In this document: positions 24,434 through 33,178 of the stretch, piece after piece
How the letters are laid out: every line of letters begins with the position of its first letter
How positions within the stretch are numbered: the first letter of the stretch is position 1
Assembly (NCBI GenBank): GCA_025774615.1
Contig: JALGVQ010000001.1
Span: forward strand, 1-37,641
DNA: 37,641 bases
Direction: 5' to 3'
Origin: a bacterium
Lineage (GTDB): Bacteria; Blakebacterota; Blakebacteria; Blakebacterales; Blakebacteraceae
Notes under the pieces: model-generated
What the model was told of the DNA's origin: nothing
Seen by the model: the letters and a program-made list of their open reading frames with translations, nothing else
Databases searched by the model: none
Made by a program: the position numbers and the translations under genes

Positions 24434-26557
24434 ATGCCGGAAGAGAACACCATAACCCCAAACCCTGCCGCTGAGTCGAACATCGACGAAGAACAGATGT
24501 ACCTCACGGAGGAAGAGCTCGAAGCTTCGGAGTATACCGAAGAAGAATACGAACAGATGATGGCTCTGTACGACCAGACACTTGCCCTGATCGATGAGGG
24601 GCAGATCGTCTCCGGTGTCGTGCTGAGCATCGAAGATCGAGACGTTATCGTGGATGTCGGATTCAAGAGCGAGGGAATCATCCCCGTCGACGAATTCGGT
24701 GATCCCTCAGCCGTTTCAGTTGGCGATAAAGTTGAAGTCTTTCTTGAAAATATCGAAAATCAGGATGGCCAGATAGTATTGAGCAAGTCGAAGGCAGACT
24801 TCATGAAGGTCTGGCACAAGATCAAAGACGCCTATGATAACGGTGAAGTGGTGATCGGCCGGCCGAGCAGGCGTATCAAGGGCGGCCTGATGGTGGACCT
24901 CATGGGCGTTTCAGCCTTCCTGCCAGGCTCCCAGGTAGCTCTCAGGCAGGTGCGCGATTTCGACCAGTTCATCGAGCGTGATATCCGCGTACTGATCATC
25001 AAGATCAACAAGAACCGGCGCAATATTGTAGTCAGCCGGAGGATGGTACTCGAGGCCGAGCGCGCACGAATGCGCGCCGAAGTGCTCTCCAATCTCGTCA
25101 AGGGACAGATCCGGGAAGGAACAGTCAAGAACATCACCGATTTCGGGGCCTTCATCGACCTCGGAGGTGTTGACGGGCTGCTCCACATCACCGACATGTC
25201 CTGGGGCCGTGTGGCACATCCGAGTGAAGTGGTCAATATCAGTGATGTCGTCCAGGTGAAGGTACTCGATTACAATGAGGCACGGGACCGGATCAGTCTC
25301 GGTCTGAAGCAGCTCCAGCCGTACCCGTGGCGAGGAGTCGGGGATCGATACCCGATGAACGCCAAGGTGATGGGGAAGGTCGTCTCGATCACCGATTACG
25401 GCGCCTTTGTGGAGTTGGAAGAGGGTATCGAAGGCCTCGTGCACATCAGTGAGATGTCGTGGACGCAGCATATCAGACACCCCTCGAAACTCGTGAACAT
25501 CGGTGATGACATTGAAGTCGTCGTGCTCAGGGTTAACGCCGAGGATGAGAAAATCTCGCTCGGGCTCAAGCAGACGGAACCCGATCCTTGGGAGACCCTC
25601 GAAGTCCGATTCCCTATCGGCAGCAAACTCGACGGGAAGGTGCGGAATCTCACGAACTTCGGCGCCTTTGTTGAGATCGAACCCGGTATCGACGGACTCG
25701 TCCATATCAGTGACATGTCGTGGACCAAGAGGATCCGACATCCCTCGGAGATATTGCAGAAGGGCCAGGAAGTCGACATCGTGGTCCTGGGGATCGATAG
25801 AGAACAACGCCGGATCTCACTTGGTTACAAGCAGGCTCAACCGAACCCGTGGAATGATCTCGCGGCAACCTATGAGCCGGGCACCGAGACGACCGGAAAG
25901 ATCACCCGCTTCATCGACAAGGGCGTGATCGTCGACATCCCCGATGATGTCGAGGGATTCGTTCCGCTCCAGCATCTTGGTCGTGAAGATCTTTCGACGC
26001 CGGAAGAGGCGTTCGATGAAGGGGATGAACTGCCCCTGACTGTTATCGAATTCGATCGTGAAGGACGAAAGATCGTGCTTTCGGTGACCGAGTACTTCAA
26101 GAGCAAGGGTCAGAAGGAGCAGGACGCCTTCGTCAAGAAACACGAGAAGCGTGAGATCACGCTGGCCGATCATGAAGGTGCCGATGGGCTTGCCGGCTTG
26201 AAGGAGCAGCTCGAGTTCGCCGAAAAGGACTCCAAAGAAGAAGATTCATCTGAATCTGATTCAGCCGAAGAACCTGCAGAGAAACCCGACGCAGAGCAGG
26301 AGGAGGTCGACGCAGATTCCGAAAAGGCTGAAGAGACTGTAGAGGAAGCCGATTCAGAGCCCGAGAAAGCTGAAGAACCTGCCGAGGAACCGGAAGCAGA
26401 ACCGGAAAAGGCTGAAGAGACTGCAGAGGAACCAGTAGAGGAACCTGCTCCCGAGGCTGAAGAAAAGGTCGAATCAGGCAAGAAGAAGGCGAAGCCGAAA
26501 AAAACCGCCAAGAAGAAGTCGGCCAAGAAGAAACCTGTGAAGAAGTCTGACGACTGA
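24434..26557 (+). CDS. rpsA: Ribosomal protein S1 with acidic and Lys-rich C-terminal extension
   Basis: The 30S protein that helps mRNA bind to the ribosome. There are six S1 OB-fold domains, at residues about 56-119, 136-203, 224-293, 309-379, 394-465 and 481-552. Domains 3-5 are the most canonical (GxVxxxxxFGAFVxxxxGxxGLVHIS). The 707-residue length exceeds the roughly 560 of E. coli S1. The first 55 residues are acidic. Residues about 597-680 are Glu/Ala/Pro-rich, including three copies of a 14-residue unit (630-671). The final 27 or so are dense in lysine (KKKAKPKKTAKKK), like histone H1 tails. A GAGGAGG lies ten bases before the ATG. The tail should not alter the core role but may add nucleic-acid or protein contacts. 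Confidence 0.95.
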   Translation: MPEENTITPNPAAESNIDEEQMYLTEEELEASEYTEEEYEQMMALYDQTLALIDEGQIVSGVVLSIEDRDVIVDVGFKSEGIIPVDEFGDPSAVSVGDKVEVFLENIENQDGQIVLSKSKADFMKVWHKIKDAYDNGEVVIGRPSRRIKGGLMVDLMGVSAFLPGSQVALRQVRDFDQFIERDIRVLIIKINKNRRNIVVSRRMVLEAERARMRAEVLSNLVKGQIREGTVKNITDFGAFIDLGGVDGLLHITDMSWGRVAHPSEVVNISDVVQVKVLDYNEARDRISLGLKQLQPYPWRGVGDRYPMNAKVMGKVVSITDYGAFVELEEGIEGLVHISEMSWTQHIRHPSKLVNIGDDIEVVVLRVNAEDEKISLGLKQTEPDPWETLEVRFPIGSKLDGKVRNLTNFGAFVEIEPGIDGLVHISDMSWTKRIRHPSEILQKGQEVDIVVLGIDREQRRISLGYKQAQPNPWNDLAATYEPGTETTGKITRFIDKGVIVDIPDDVEGFVPLQHLGREDLSTPEEAFDEGDELPLTVIEFDREGRKIVLSVTEYFKSKGQKEQDAFVKKHEKREITLADHEGADGLAGLKEQLEFAEKDSKEEDSSESDSAEEPAEKPDAEQEEVDADSEKAEETVEEADSEPEKAEEPAEEPEAEPEKAEETAEEPVEEPAPEAEEKVESGKKKAKPKKTAKKKSAKKKPVKKSDD
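26321..26446 (+). repeat. Three 42-bp tandem repeats within rpsA
   Basis: Three consecutive in-frame 42-base units start at 26321, 26363 and 26405. Each encodes 14 residues beginning EKAEE and ending in Pro: EKAEETVEEADSEP, EKAEEPAEEPEAEP and EKAEETAEEPVEEP. The units have diverged at many third positions, so this is not a very recent duplication. Because the repeat is a multiple of three, copy-number change would leave the frame intact. Confidence 0.9.
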
Positions 26558-26637
26558 AGACCCGACACAGGACCATCTGCCGGGGCCCCGTTCAGCTGTT
26601 GAGCCGACCGGGGCCTCACTGAACAAACCAACAGAAC

Positions 26638-27969
26638 ATGGCCGACACTCACCAATCAGACCTGCGACACACTGTCTACATCGAGACGTACGGGTGTCAG
26701 ATGAACGTTCGCGACTCCGAGATGCTGTGCGGCATATTCCGGCAGGCAGGTTGTGACATCATCGACACACCCGAGAAGGCCGACCTGATCCTCCTGAACA
26801 CCTGTGCTGTGCGCGAACGCGCCGAACAGCGGGTCATCGGTCGGGTAACACAGCTCTTCAGCCTGAAGAAACAGAGTTCAGTTCGTATCGGTATAGTCGG
26901 CTGTATGGCCCAGCATCTGAAGGATGCACTGCTCGAGTCACTCCCCGGACTCGATTTTATTCTCGGGCCCGATACCTACCGGACCCTTCCCGAGCTCTTC
27001 GACCTCGATCCGGGTGAACATCGAGCGGACTGGTCGACCAACAGGGACGAACTGTATGAAGGAATCCCTTCCTGGCGCCGAGACGGAAGCCCTGTTGCCT
27101 TTGTGACGGTCATGCGCGGATGTGACATGATGTGCACATTCTGCGTGGTACCGCATACCCGCGGACGTGAGCGATGCCGCTCCTGGCGGGACATCGTTGC
27201 GGAGGTCACGCAGCTGGCGGAGGAGGGCGTCATGGAGGTAGTCCTGCTCGGTCAGACGGTCAATGCCTGGCGGGAAGAGAAAGAAAAGATGGGATTCGGG
27301 GATCTGCTCAGGAAAGTATCGGCAACAGGGATCCCGCGCATACGATTCACATCACCACACCCGCTCTACTATGGTGAAGAGGAACTGAAGGCGATCGCTG
27401 AATGCGAAAATGTGTGTGAATCGATCCATCTTCCGGTTCAGGCAGGCAACACAGACGTGCTCAAAAAGATGAACCGGCGTTATACGCGGGAGGAGTATCT
27501 CGGGATCGTTCGGACCATTCGTCAGAGTATCCCCCATGTCACACTTTCAACTGACATTATCGTCGGGTTTCCGGGCGAGACAGAATCCCGGTTCGAAGAT
27601 ACACTCAGTCTGATAGCGGAATGCTCGTTCGATTCAGGTTACCTGTTCAAGTATTCTCCTCGATCCGGTACGAGGGCCGAACGCGAATTCGAAGATGACG
27701 TTCCTGCTGAAGAGAAACAGAGACGTCTTGAGCAGGTAATCGAGCTGCAGACAGAGCTCACCCGGCGATCCCAGCAAGCGATGATCGGTGGCCAGTACGA
27801 GATCCTTGTTGATGGCATCGGGGATCGGGGACCGAATCAGTGGACCGGCAGAACACGTGGAAATCGGACCGTCGTGATCGAATCTGAAAAGGAACTGATG
27901 GGCCGCCTGGTGAAGGTTATCATCGAAGAGGCAGGAACGTGGACCGTGAGGGGGCGTCTGATAGAGTAG
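26638..27969 (+). CDS. miaB: tRNA-2-methylthio-N6-dimethylallyladenosine synthase
   Basis: A radical-SAM methylthiotransferase that adds the 2-methylthio group to i6A37 of tRNAs reading UNN codons. The N-terminal UPF0004 domain supplies cluster ligands Cys20 (YIETYGCQMN), Cys56 (LLNTCAVRE) and Cys89 (GIVGCMAQ). The radical-SAM motif CDMMCTFC provides Cys162, Cys166 and Cys169. YETYGCQMN-type spelling and GQTVNAW point to MiaB rather than RimO or MtaB. A TRAM domain ends the 443-residue protein (VLVDG-like ILVDGIGDRG through RGRLIE). It starts 80 bases after rpsA, in a gap with an inverted repeat but no T-run. No clear Shine-Dalgarno sequence is present. Confidence 0.95.
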   Translation: MADTHQSDLRHTVYIETYGCQMNVRDSEMLCGIFRQAGCDIIDTPEKADLILLNTCAVRERAEQRVIGRVTQLFSLKKQSSVRIGIVGCMAQHLKDALLESLPGLDFILGPDTYRTLPELFDLDPGEHRADWSTNRDELYEGIPSWRRDGSPVAFVTVMRGCDMMCTFCVVPHTRGRERCRSWRDIVAEVTQLAEEGVMEVVLLGQTVNAWREEKEKMGFGDLLRKVSATGIPRIRFTSPHPLYYGEEELKAIAECENVCESIHLPVQAGNTDVLKKMNRRYTREEYLGIVRTIRQSIPHVTLSTDIIVGFPGETESRFEDTLSLIAECSFDSGYLFKYSPRSGTRAEREFEDDVPAEEKQRRLEQVIELQTELTRRSQQAMIGGQYEILVDGIGDRGPNQWTGRTRGNRTVVIESEKELMGRLVKVIIEEAGTWTVRGRLIE

Positions 27970-27999
27970 CGGGATTCCCGAATGAAAGGATTTTGAAAG

Positions 28000-28329
28000 A
28001 TGTGGATCCTGAAATGGCTCGGTATCGCACTGCTCATGATCGTGATGCTCGGCTTCTCCATCATGAACATCGGACAGCAGGTCGATATCAACCTGTTCTT
28101 CTGGCAGTTCGAAGAGGTACCGCTGATCCTGGTCATCTTCGAGGCGTTCATTGCCGGAATGCTGGTCTGGTTCCTGATAGCGTTCATCAATGAACTCAAG
28201 CTGAGGGCAGACCTCAGGAACGCCAGGCGCGAGAGTGAAGAGCTCCATGAAGAGCTCCAGGCATTGAGGAACATGCCGCTGCAGGAACCGTTCGTCTCGG
28301 AACCGGAAGAGACTGATGACGCTGAATGA
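28000..28329 (+). CDS. LapA-domain inner-membrane protein
   Basis: A small 109-residue protein of the LapA (DUF1049) family. Two hydrophobic helices are visible, at residues about 4-26 and 38-62. The Asn-Ile-Gly turn and NLFFWQFEEVPLILVIFEAFIAG segment between and after them are typical of the family. A charged, coiled-coil-like cytoplasmic tail follows (residues 65-90). In E. coli LapA partners with LapB, which controls LpxC turnover and lipopolysaccharide synthesis. Here too the next gene encodes a membrane-anchored TPR protein, overlapping by 14 bases. An AAAGGA lies nine bases before the ATG. Function is inferred from family and context. Confidence 0.85.
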   Translation: MWILKWLGIALLMIVMLGFSIMNIGQQVDINLFFWQFEEVPLILVIFEAFIAGMLVWFLIAFINELKLRADLRNARRESEELHEELQALRNMPLQEPFVSEPEETDDAE

Positions 28330-29407
28330 TATTCTCCTGATCACGGCCGGATTGCTTCTGGTCGTGCTCTTCCTGATCATTTCGGGAAGACGGCGCCTGG
28401 AGGCCGTCCGGAGTGAACGTGATCCATACGTCGAAGGACTGCGTCATCTCGTCGACGGCGAGAGCGATCTCGCATACGCGAGGCTGCTGGAAGTGGTAGA
28501 ATCGGATACCTCTAATATCGATGCGTATATACTCCTGGGAGACATCCTGCGCGGAAAAGGGAGTGGTGAGCGGGCCCTGAAAGTTCATCGCGACGTGACC
28601 GTCAGGAGCGATCTCACACCCCTCCTGCGGCGGATCGCCCTGAAATCGCTCGCTCTCGACCACATCTCCCTGCATGACTGGGGAGCCGCAGAGAAGACCC
28701 TGCTCGACCTGGATCGGATATGGAAGTCGAGCGACTGGGCACGTCTGCGCCTGATGGAGGTGTATGAAGCCCGGGGCAGCTGGGATGAAGCGTTCACTCT
28801 CGGGAAATCATTACTGGAAGATGATCAGATGACTGTCGAGCGTCTTGCCAGGTGCCGGATCGAAGAGGCCCGGCATCTGGTGACGGTCGGCGAGGGACAT
28901 AAGGCGAGGATCGCGCTGAAGGAGGCTCTGAAGCACGATCCGACGGCCTCAGAAGCATATATGCTGATCGCTGAGACCTATGCGGCTGAGAAGAAGACAG
29001 CAAGCGCCATTGAGTGGTGGGAGAAACTGGTTTCCACTGTGCCGGCTGATGCCGGGCCGGCACTGGCCAGGCTTGAAGACGCTCTCTATGAACTGGGTGA
29101 GTTCAACCAGATGGCGAACATCTATCATGGATATCTGGAATCGAATCCTGACAATCCCGATGCCGCTCTTGCACTGGCGCACTTCCATGAGAGGAGAGGG
29201 GAAGTACAGGAGGCGATGGATATCCTCAAGCGATACCAGGAGACCAGTGCTGCTCCTGACCGGCTTGAGCGCGCTCTTGCTCTGCTCTGCTACCGCTCGG
29301 GAGAGCCGGAGATCGCTCTTGAACTCGCCTTGAAGGCTTGCCGTGATCCGGAAGCCGTCGAGCTTCACACCATACATCCTGAAGAGGAGAAGGAGATGGA
29401 TCAATGA
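28316..29407 (+). CDS. Membrane-anchored TPR protein, LapB-like without rubredoxin domain
   Basis: A 363-residue protein with one N-terminal transmembrane helix (residues about 5-23) and a cytoplasmic array of helical repeats resembling tetratricopeptide repeats (for example DAYILLGDILRGKGSGERALKVH and SEAYMLIAETYAAEKKTASAIEWW). The spacing and the AYARLLEVVE-type start resemble LapB/YciM, and the gene follows a LapA-family gene as in the E. coli lapAB operon. The C-terminal CxxC...CxxC rubredoxin-type zinc module of LapB is missing; the protein ends in an acidic segment. It may be a divergent LapB or a related scaffold. It overlaps lapA by 14 bases, and its stop overlaps the next start as ATGA, so the three are coupled. 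Confidence 0.75.
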   Translation: MTLNDILLITAGLLLVVLFLIISGRRRLEAVRSERDPYVEGLRHLVDGESDLAYARLLEVVESDTSNIDAYILLGDILRGKGSGERALKVHRDVTVRSDLTPLLRRIALKSLALDHISLHDWGAAEKTLLDLDRIWKSSDWARLRLMEVYEARGSWDEAFTLGKSLLEDDQMTVERLARCRIEEARHLVTVGEGHKARIALKEALKHDPTASEAYMLIAETYAAEKKTASAIEWWEKLVSTVPADAGPALARLEDALYELGEFNQMANIYHGYLESNPDNPDAALALAHFHERRGEVQEAMDILKRYQETSAAPDRLERALALLCYRSGEPEIALELALKACRDPEAVELHTIHPEEEKEMDQ

Positions 29408-30555
29408 AGAGTGGAGCCGTCCTCGCTCCTGTTCAGGGCAGGTGTTATGTGATCGCCATGCTCCTGCTGATGACGCTCACTGTCACGACACCGGTCTCTG
29501 GGCGCCAGGATCCCGGGTACCAGGGTTCTCCATCGATAACCGCGGCCAGGGATCTGTATGATCGGGCTCACTACAATGAGGCCCGTGCAATGCTCGATGC
29601 GCTTATTGCGGCCGGGACCAGAAGCGCGGAGATACTCTACTATCGTGGGCTTGTAGAACCGGACAACAGCATCGCCATCGACCGGTATTTTATCCAGGTC
29701 CTCAACAGGTACCCGAGTTCCGGGTATGCCGACCAGGCGCGGTTCAGGATTGCCCAATGGCATTACAATTCTGGACTCTACATTGCCGCACGGAGAAATT
29801 TCAGTACTGTTGCCTGGCGGCAGGGTGATTCTCCACTTGGGCAGGAAGCCCGATACTGGCGGGGAATGACCTGGATCTACTCGCTTGGAGCCTCCTCTGT
29901 CGATACCGACAGCGTCAGGGTCGGTTTACGCAGGATAAAGCAGGTCGCGCGAAACGCTACAAATCCTGACCTCCTGGGTATGGCACATATTTCGATAGCG
30001 GAGATCAGCCTCCAGCTCGGTGAACCCGATTCCACGCTGTGGTATGCGCAGGAAGTCCTCGAGGCTCCCTACCTGGAAGACCATCACCCCCGCGCGCTTT
30101 CTCTGCAGGCCAAGGCATACGATCTTCAGAACAATCTGGAGCAGTCGAGAGCCCTCCACCAGATCGTCAGGAACCGGTATCCCGACACCTGGGAGGGCAG
30201 GCAGGCAAGAGAGTGGCTCTCTGAAGACCAGGAGCGGACCGTCCAGGCCCGTATCGACACCATGCGTGCAACCGGCACGCCCGCAACCGGAACTGAAGGT
30301 ATGGGAGAGGGGAACTGGACCGTTCAGGTGGGATCGTACCGTGAAATGAAGAACGCGACCGATATGGTATTGCGGCTTACCGGGGAGGGGTATCCGGCCT
30401 GGCATGAGAGCGGTCGTGTGAACAGAGTACTGTATATACGGGTTTTTGTAGGCCGATTCCCGACGCGCGCCGAGGCGAACGCATACGGTCGGACCCTGCG
30501 GAATGCCTCTGCCTGGGTCCCCGATTTCGTGCTCGTCGATCTTTCACGAGGCTGA
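29404..30555 (+). CDS. Exported TPR protein with C-terminal SPOR domain
   Basis: A 383-residue protein with a likely signal peptide: basic start, hydrophobic core ending near residue 33 (IAMLLLMTLTVTTPVSG), then a mature start around RQDPG. Residues about 40-270 are helical, TPR-like repeats of the YbgF/BamD flavour (DLYDRAHYNEARAMLDALI, YPSSGYADQARFRIAQWHYNSG). Residues about 303-380 form a SPOR domain (NWTVQVGSYREMKNATDMVLRL, RVFVGRFPTRAEANAYGRTL), which in other bacteria binds peptidoglycan stripped of stem peptides at division sites. This suggests a periplasmic or envelope location. It is coupled to the TPR gene before it by ATGA overlap. Confidence 0.85.
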   Translation: MKSGAVLAPVQGRCYVIAMLLLMTLTVTTPVSGRQDPGYQGSPSITAARDLYDRAHYNEARAMLDALIAAGTRSAEILYYRGLVEPDNSIAIDRYFIQVLNRYPSSGYADQARFRIAQWHYNSGLYIAARRNFSTVAWRQGDSPLGQEARYWRGMTWIYSLGASSVDTDSVRVGLRRIKQVARNATNPDLLGMAHISIAEISLQLGEPDSTLWYAQEVLEAPYLEDHHPRALSLQAKAYDLQNNLEQSRALHQIVRNRYPDTWEGRQAREWLSEDQERTVQARIDTMRATGTPATGTEGMGEGNWTVQVGSYREMKNATDMVLRLTGEGYPAWHESGRVNRVLYIRVFVGRFPTRAEANAYGRTLRNASAWVPDFVLVDLSRG

Positions 30556-30570
30556 GCGGACCGAATCCAC

Positions 30571-33156
30571 GTGGCCAAGTCGAACACTCCCGTCATGCAG
30601 CAGTACCTCAGTATCAAGGGGGACCATCCGGACGCGATCCTGCTCTTCCGCCTGGGTGACTTCTACGAGACCTTTTTCGATGACGCGAAGGAAACGGCTC
30701 GCGCGCTCGATATCGTGCTGACCAGCAGGAACGCTGGTGAGGGAAAGGACGCGATCCCGCTGGCAGGATTCCCCGCCCATGCCGCCGACACCTATATCAA
30801 TCGCCTTCTGAGAGCAGGGCACCGGGTGGCCGTCTGTGAGCAGGTGGAGGATCCGAAGAAGGCAAAAGGGATCGTGAAGAGGGAAGTGGTTGAAGTGCTC
30901 TCGACCGGTACCGCGCTGGCTGAGGGTTACCTCGAGGGGGAACGGAATAATTACCTGATGGCAATCTCCATGCCCGGCGATTCCGGTCAGACGGGGATCG
31001 CTGTTGCCGATGTATCCACGGGTGATCTCCAGGTCATGGAGGTCCCCGGGCAGCTGGTGCCTGACGAGATCCAGCGGTTCATGCCCGCCGAACTGATCGT
31101 GCCCGATACGACCGATACAGGATACCTGGATTCATTGCCCGGCTCCGATGGTCGGACCGTGACCACTCTCGATGCCTGGCAGTTCAGTTTCGACATAGCG
31201 GACCGCTCACTTCGAGAGCACCTCGGCGTGGGAACGCTGAAGGGTCTCGGACTTGATGGACTTGAGATCGGAACGGGCGCGCTCGGGGCGCTGATCTCCT
31301 ACCTGCAGAACAACCGGCTCGTGAGCCTGGCTCACTTGAAACGGATCACGATCAGGGGAACCGGCGAGGGGATGCTCCTCGACGCCGCGACACAGCGCAA
31401 TCTTGAACTGGTCGCCAATATCCGGGATGGCGGAAAGAACGGTTCTCTCCTCGGTGTCCTCGATCATACCAGAACGTCTATGGGCGCACGGATACTCAGG
31501 AATACACTTCTCAGTCCTTTGACAGCCTCCGCAGCGATCGAGAAACGACTCGATGCGGTTGAGTCGCTCGTCGAGGAATCCGATCTGAGGGATGATCTCT
31601 TCACCGCACTGGATGGCATGGGTGATCTGGAGCGGATCGCCGTGCGGGTTGAGACACGAAAGGCCTCACCCCGTGATCTGAAGGGTCTCTGTCAGGTGCA
31701 GGCAGCGATCCCGGAGCTGATTGATATCCTTGCTTCCTTCGGCTCTGAACTCTTCGATGAACTCGCCCGTTGTCTCGACCCCCTTACTGATATCACGACC
31801 GAACTCCAGCACGCGCTCGTGGATGATCCGCCTGTAGCTCTCACTGATGGCGGCATCATCCGTGAAGGCTATTCAGCAGACCTCGATCGTTTCCGCGATC
31901 TCATGAGTTCCGGCAAGCAGTGGATCGCCGACCTCCAGCAGGAAGAACGTGAACGGACCGGTATCCCGAGCCTGAAGATCGGATACAACAGGGTCTTCGG
32001 GTATTACCTCGAAGTAACAAAGACCCATTCGGACAAAGTCCCCGAAGACTACATCCGTAAACAGACGCTGGTTGCGGCCGAGCGATACATTACACCCGAC
32101 CTGAAAGTCAAAGAGGAAGAGGTACTGGGAGCCGAGGAAAAGGCCGCAATACTCGAGTACGAACTGTTCGACGGACTTCGTTCGACATGTGCCGGAAGTC
32201 TGGAGGTCCTTCAGAAGAACGCGTCAACACTGGCGGTGGTGGACATGCTCGCCTCATTCTCTGAAGTCGCGGTCCGCAACGGGTACGTTCGGCCTGAAAT
32301 CACCGATGATGGAACCCTGATTATCGAGGAGGGGAGGCATCCGGTCGTTGAGGCCCTTCTGCCGGGAGGAACGTTTATACCGAACGATGTACACCTCGAC
32401 TCAGAGAGACAGATAGCCCTGGTCACCGGACCGAATATGTCGGGAAAGAGCACCTACCTGCGGGAAATCGGCCTGATATGCCTGATAGCGCAAACGGGAT
32501 CGTTCGTCCCGGCCGCCAGTGCGCGCCTGCCTGTCCTCGACAGGATCTTCACCCGGGTTGGAGCAATGGACAACCTCGCGGGCGGCGAATCGACGTTTCT
32601 CGTCGAGATGCATGAAACGGCCAACATCCTCCACAACGCGACCTCTGATTCCCTGGTTCTCCTCGATGAAGTAGGACGGGGAACCAGCACCTATGATGGT
32701 CTTTCCATCGCCTGGGCGGTCGGGGAGTACCTGCACGAGGAGGTCGGGGCCAAGACCATCTTCGCGACACACTACCACGAACTCACCATTCTGGCTGAAC
32801 GTATGGATCGGGTATTCAACCTGAATGTCGCAGTCAAGGAATGGGGGGACCGTGTGATCTTCCTCCACAAGATCGTTCCGGGAGGATGCGACCATTCATA
32901 CGGCATCCATGTTGCCGAGCTGGCGGGAGTCCCCGATCCCGTGATCGGTCGTTCCCGGGAGATACTGCAGAACCTGGAAGAGGATCGGCCCCTGCCTGAG
33001 GAGAGCGGCCGGGAGAATCGGGCTCCCGATCCGCAGATCGATCTCTTCGCGCACAGGCCGGATGCTCTTGTGGAAGAGCTGAAAACCATCAATCCCGACC
33101 ACATTACTCCCATCGAGGCACTTGAGGTATTGATCCGTCTGAAGGATCTGCTTTAG
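30571..33156 (+). CDS. mutS: DNA mismatch repair protein MutS
   Basis: The mismatch-recognition ATPase, 861 residues. The mismatch-wedge motif Phe31-x-Glu33 lies in FRLGDFYETFFDDA. Connector, core and clamp domains follow. The C-terminal ABC-type ATPase has Walker A VTGPNMSGKSTYL (about residue 620), Walker B with signature LLDEVGRGTSTYDGLS (about 697), and FATHYHELT. The helix-turn-helix dimerisation end is present, together with a variable linker (DRPLPEESGRENRAPDPQ) and a short C-terminal tetramerisation-like segment. The GTG start follows the SPOR-protein stop by 15 bases without a clear Shine-Dalgarno sequence. MutL is not in the window. Confidence 0.96.
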   Translation: MAKSNTPVMQQYLSIKGDHPDAILLFRLGDFYETFFDDAKETARALDIVLTSRNAGEGKDAIPLAGFPAHAADTYINRLLRAGHRVAVCEQVEDPKKAKGIVKREVVEVLSTGTALAEGYLEGERNNYLMAISMPGDSGQTGIAVADVSTGDLQVMEVPGQLVPDEIQRFMPAELIVPDTTDTGYLDSLPGSDGRTVTTLDAWQFSFDIADRSLREHLGVGTLKGLGLDGLEIGTGALGALISYLQNNRLVSLAHLKRITIRGTGEGMLLDAATQRNLELVANIRDGGKNGSLLGVLDHTRTSMGARILRNTLLSPLTASAAIEKRLDAVESLVEESDLRDDLFTALDGMGDLERIAVRVETRKASPRDLKGLCQVQAAIPELIDILASFGSELFDELARCLDPLTDITTELQHALVDDPPVALTDGGIIREGYSADLDRFRDLMSSGKQWIADLQQEERERTGIPSLKIGYNRVFGYYLEVTKTHSDKVPEDYIRKQTLVAAERYITPDLKVKEEEVLGAEEKAAILEYELFDGLRSTCAGSLEVLQKNASTLAVVDMLASFSEVAVRNGYVRPEITDDGTLIIEEGRHPVVEALLPGGTFIPNDVHLDSERQIALVTGPNMSGKSTYLREIGLICLIAQTGSFVPAASARLPVLDRIFTRVGAMDNLAGGESTFLVEMHETANILHNATSDSLVLLDEVGRGTSTYDGLSIAWAVGEYLHEEVGAKTIFATHYHELTILAERMDRVFNLNVAVKEWGDRVIFLHKIVPGGCDHSYGIHVAELAGVPDPVIGRSREILQNLEEDRPLPEESGRENRAPDPQIDLFAHRPDALVEELKTINPDHITPIEALEVLIRLKDLL

Positions 33157-33178
33157 TGCCCTGAAACCGTAAGAGATC

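Noticed and set aside
26584-26615. Inverted repeat GGCCCCG / CGGGGCC after rpsA as an intrinsic terminator
   Set aside because: The stem is good but the loop is 18 bases and no T-run follows; it could be any hairpin or a rho-dependent end.
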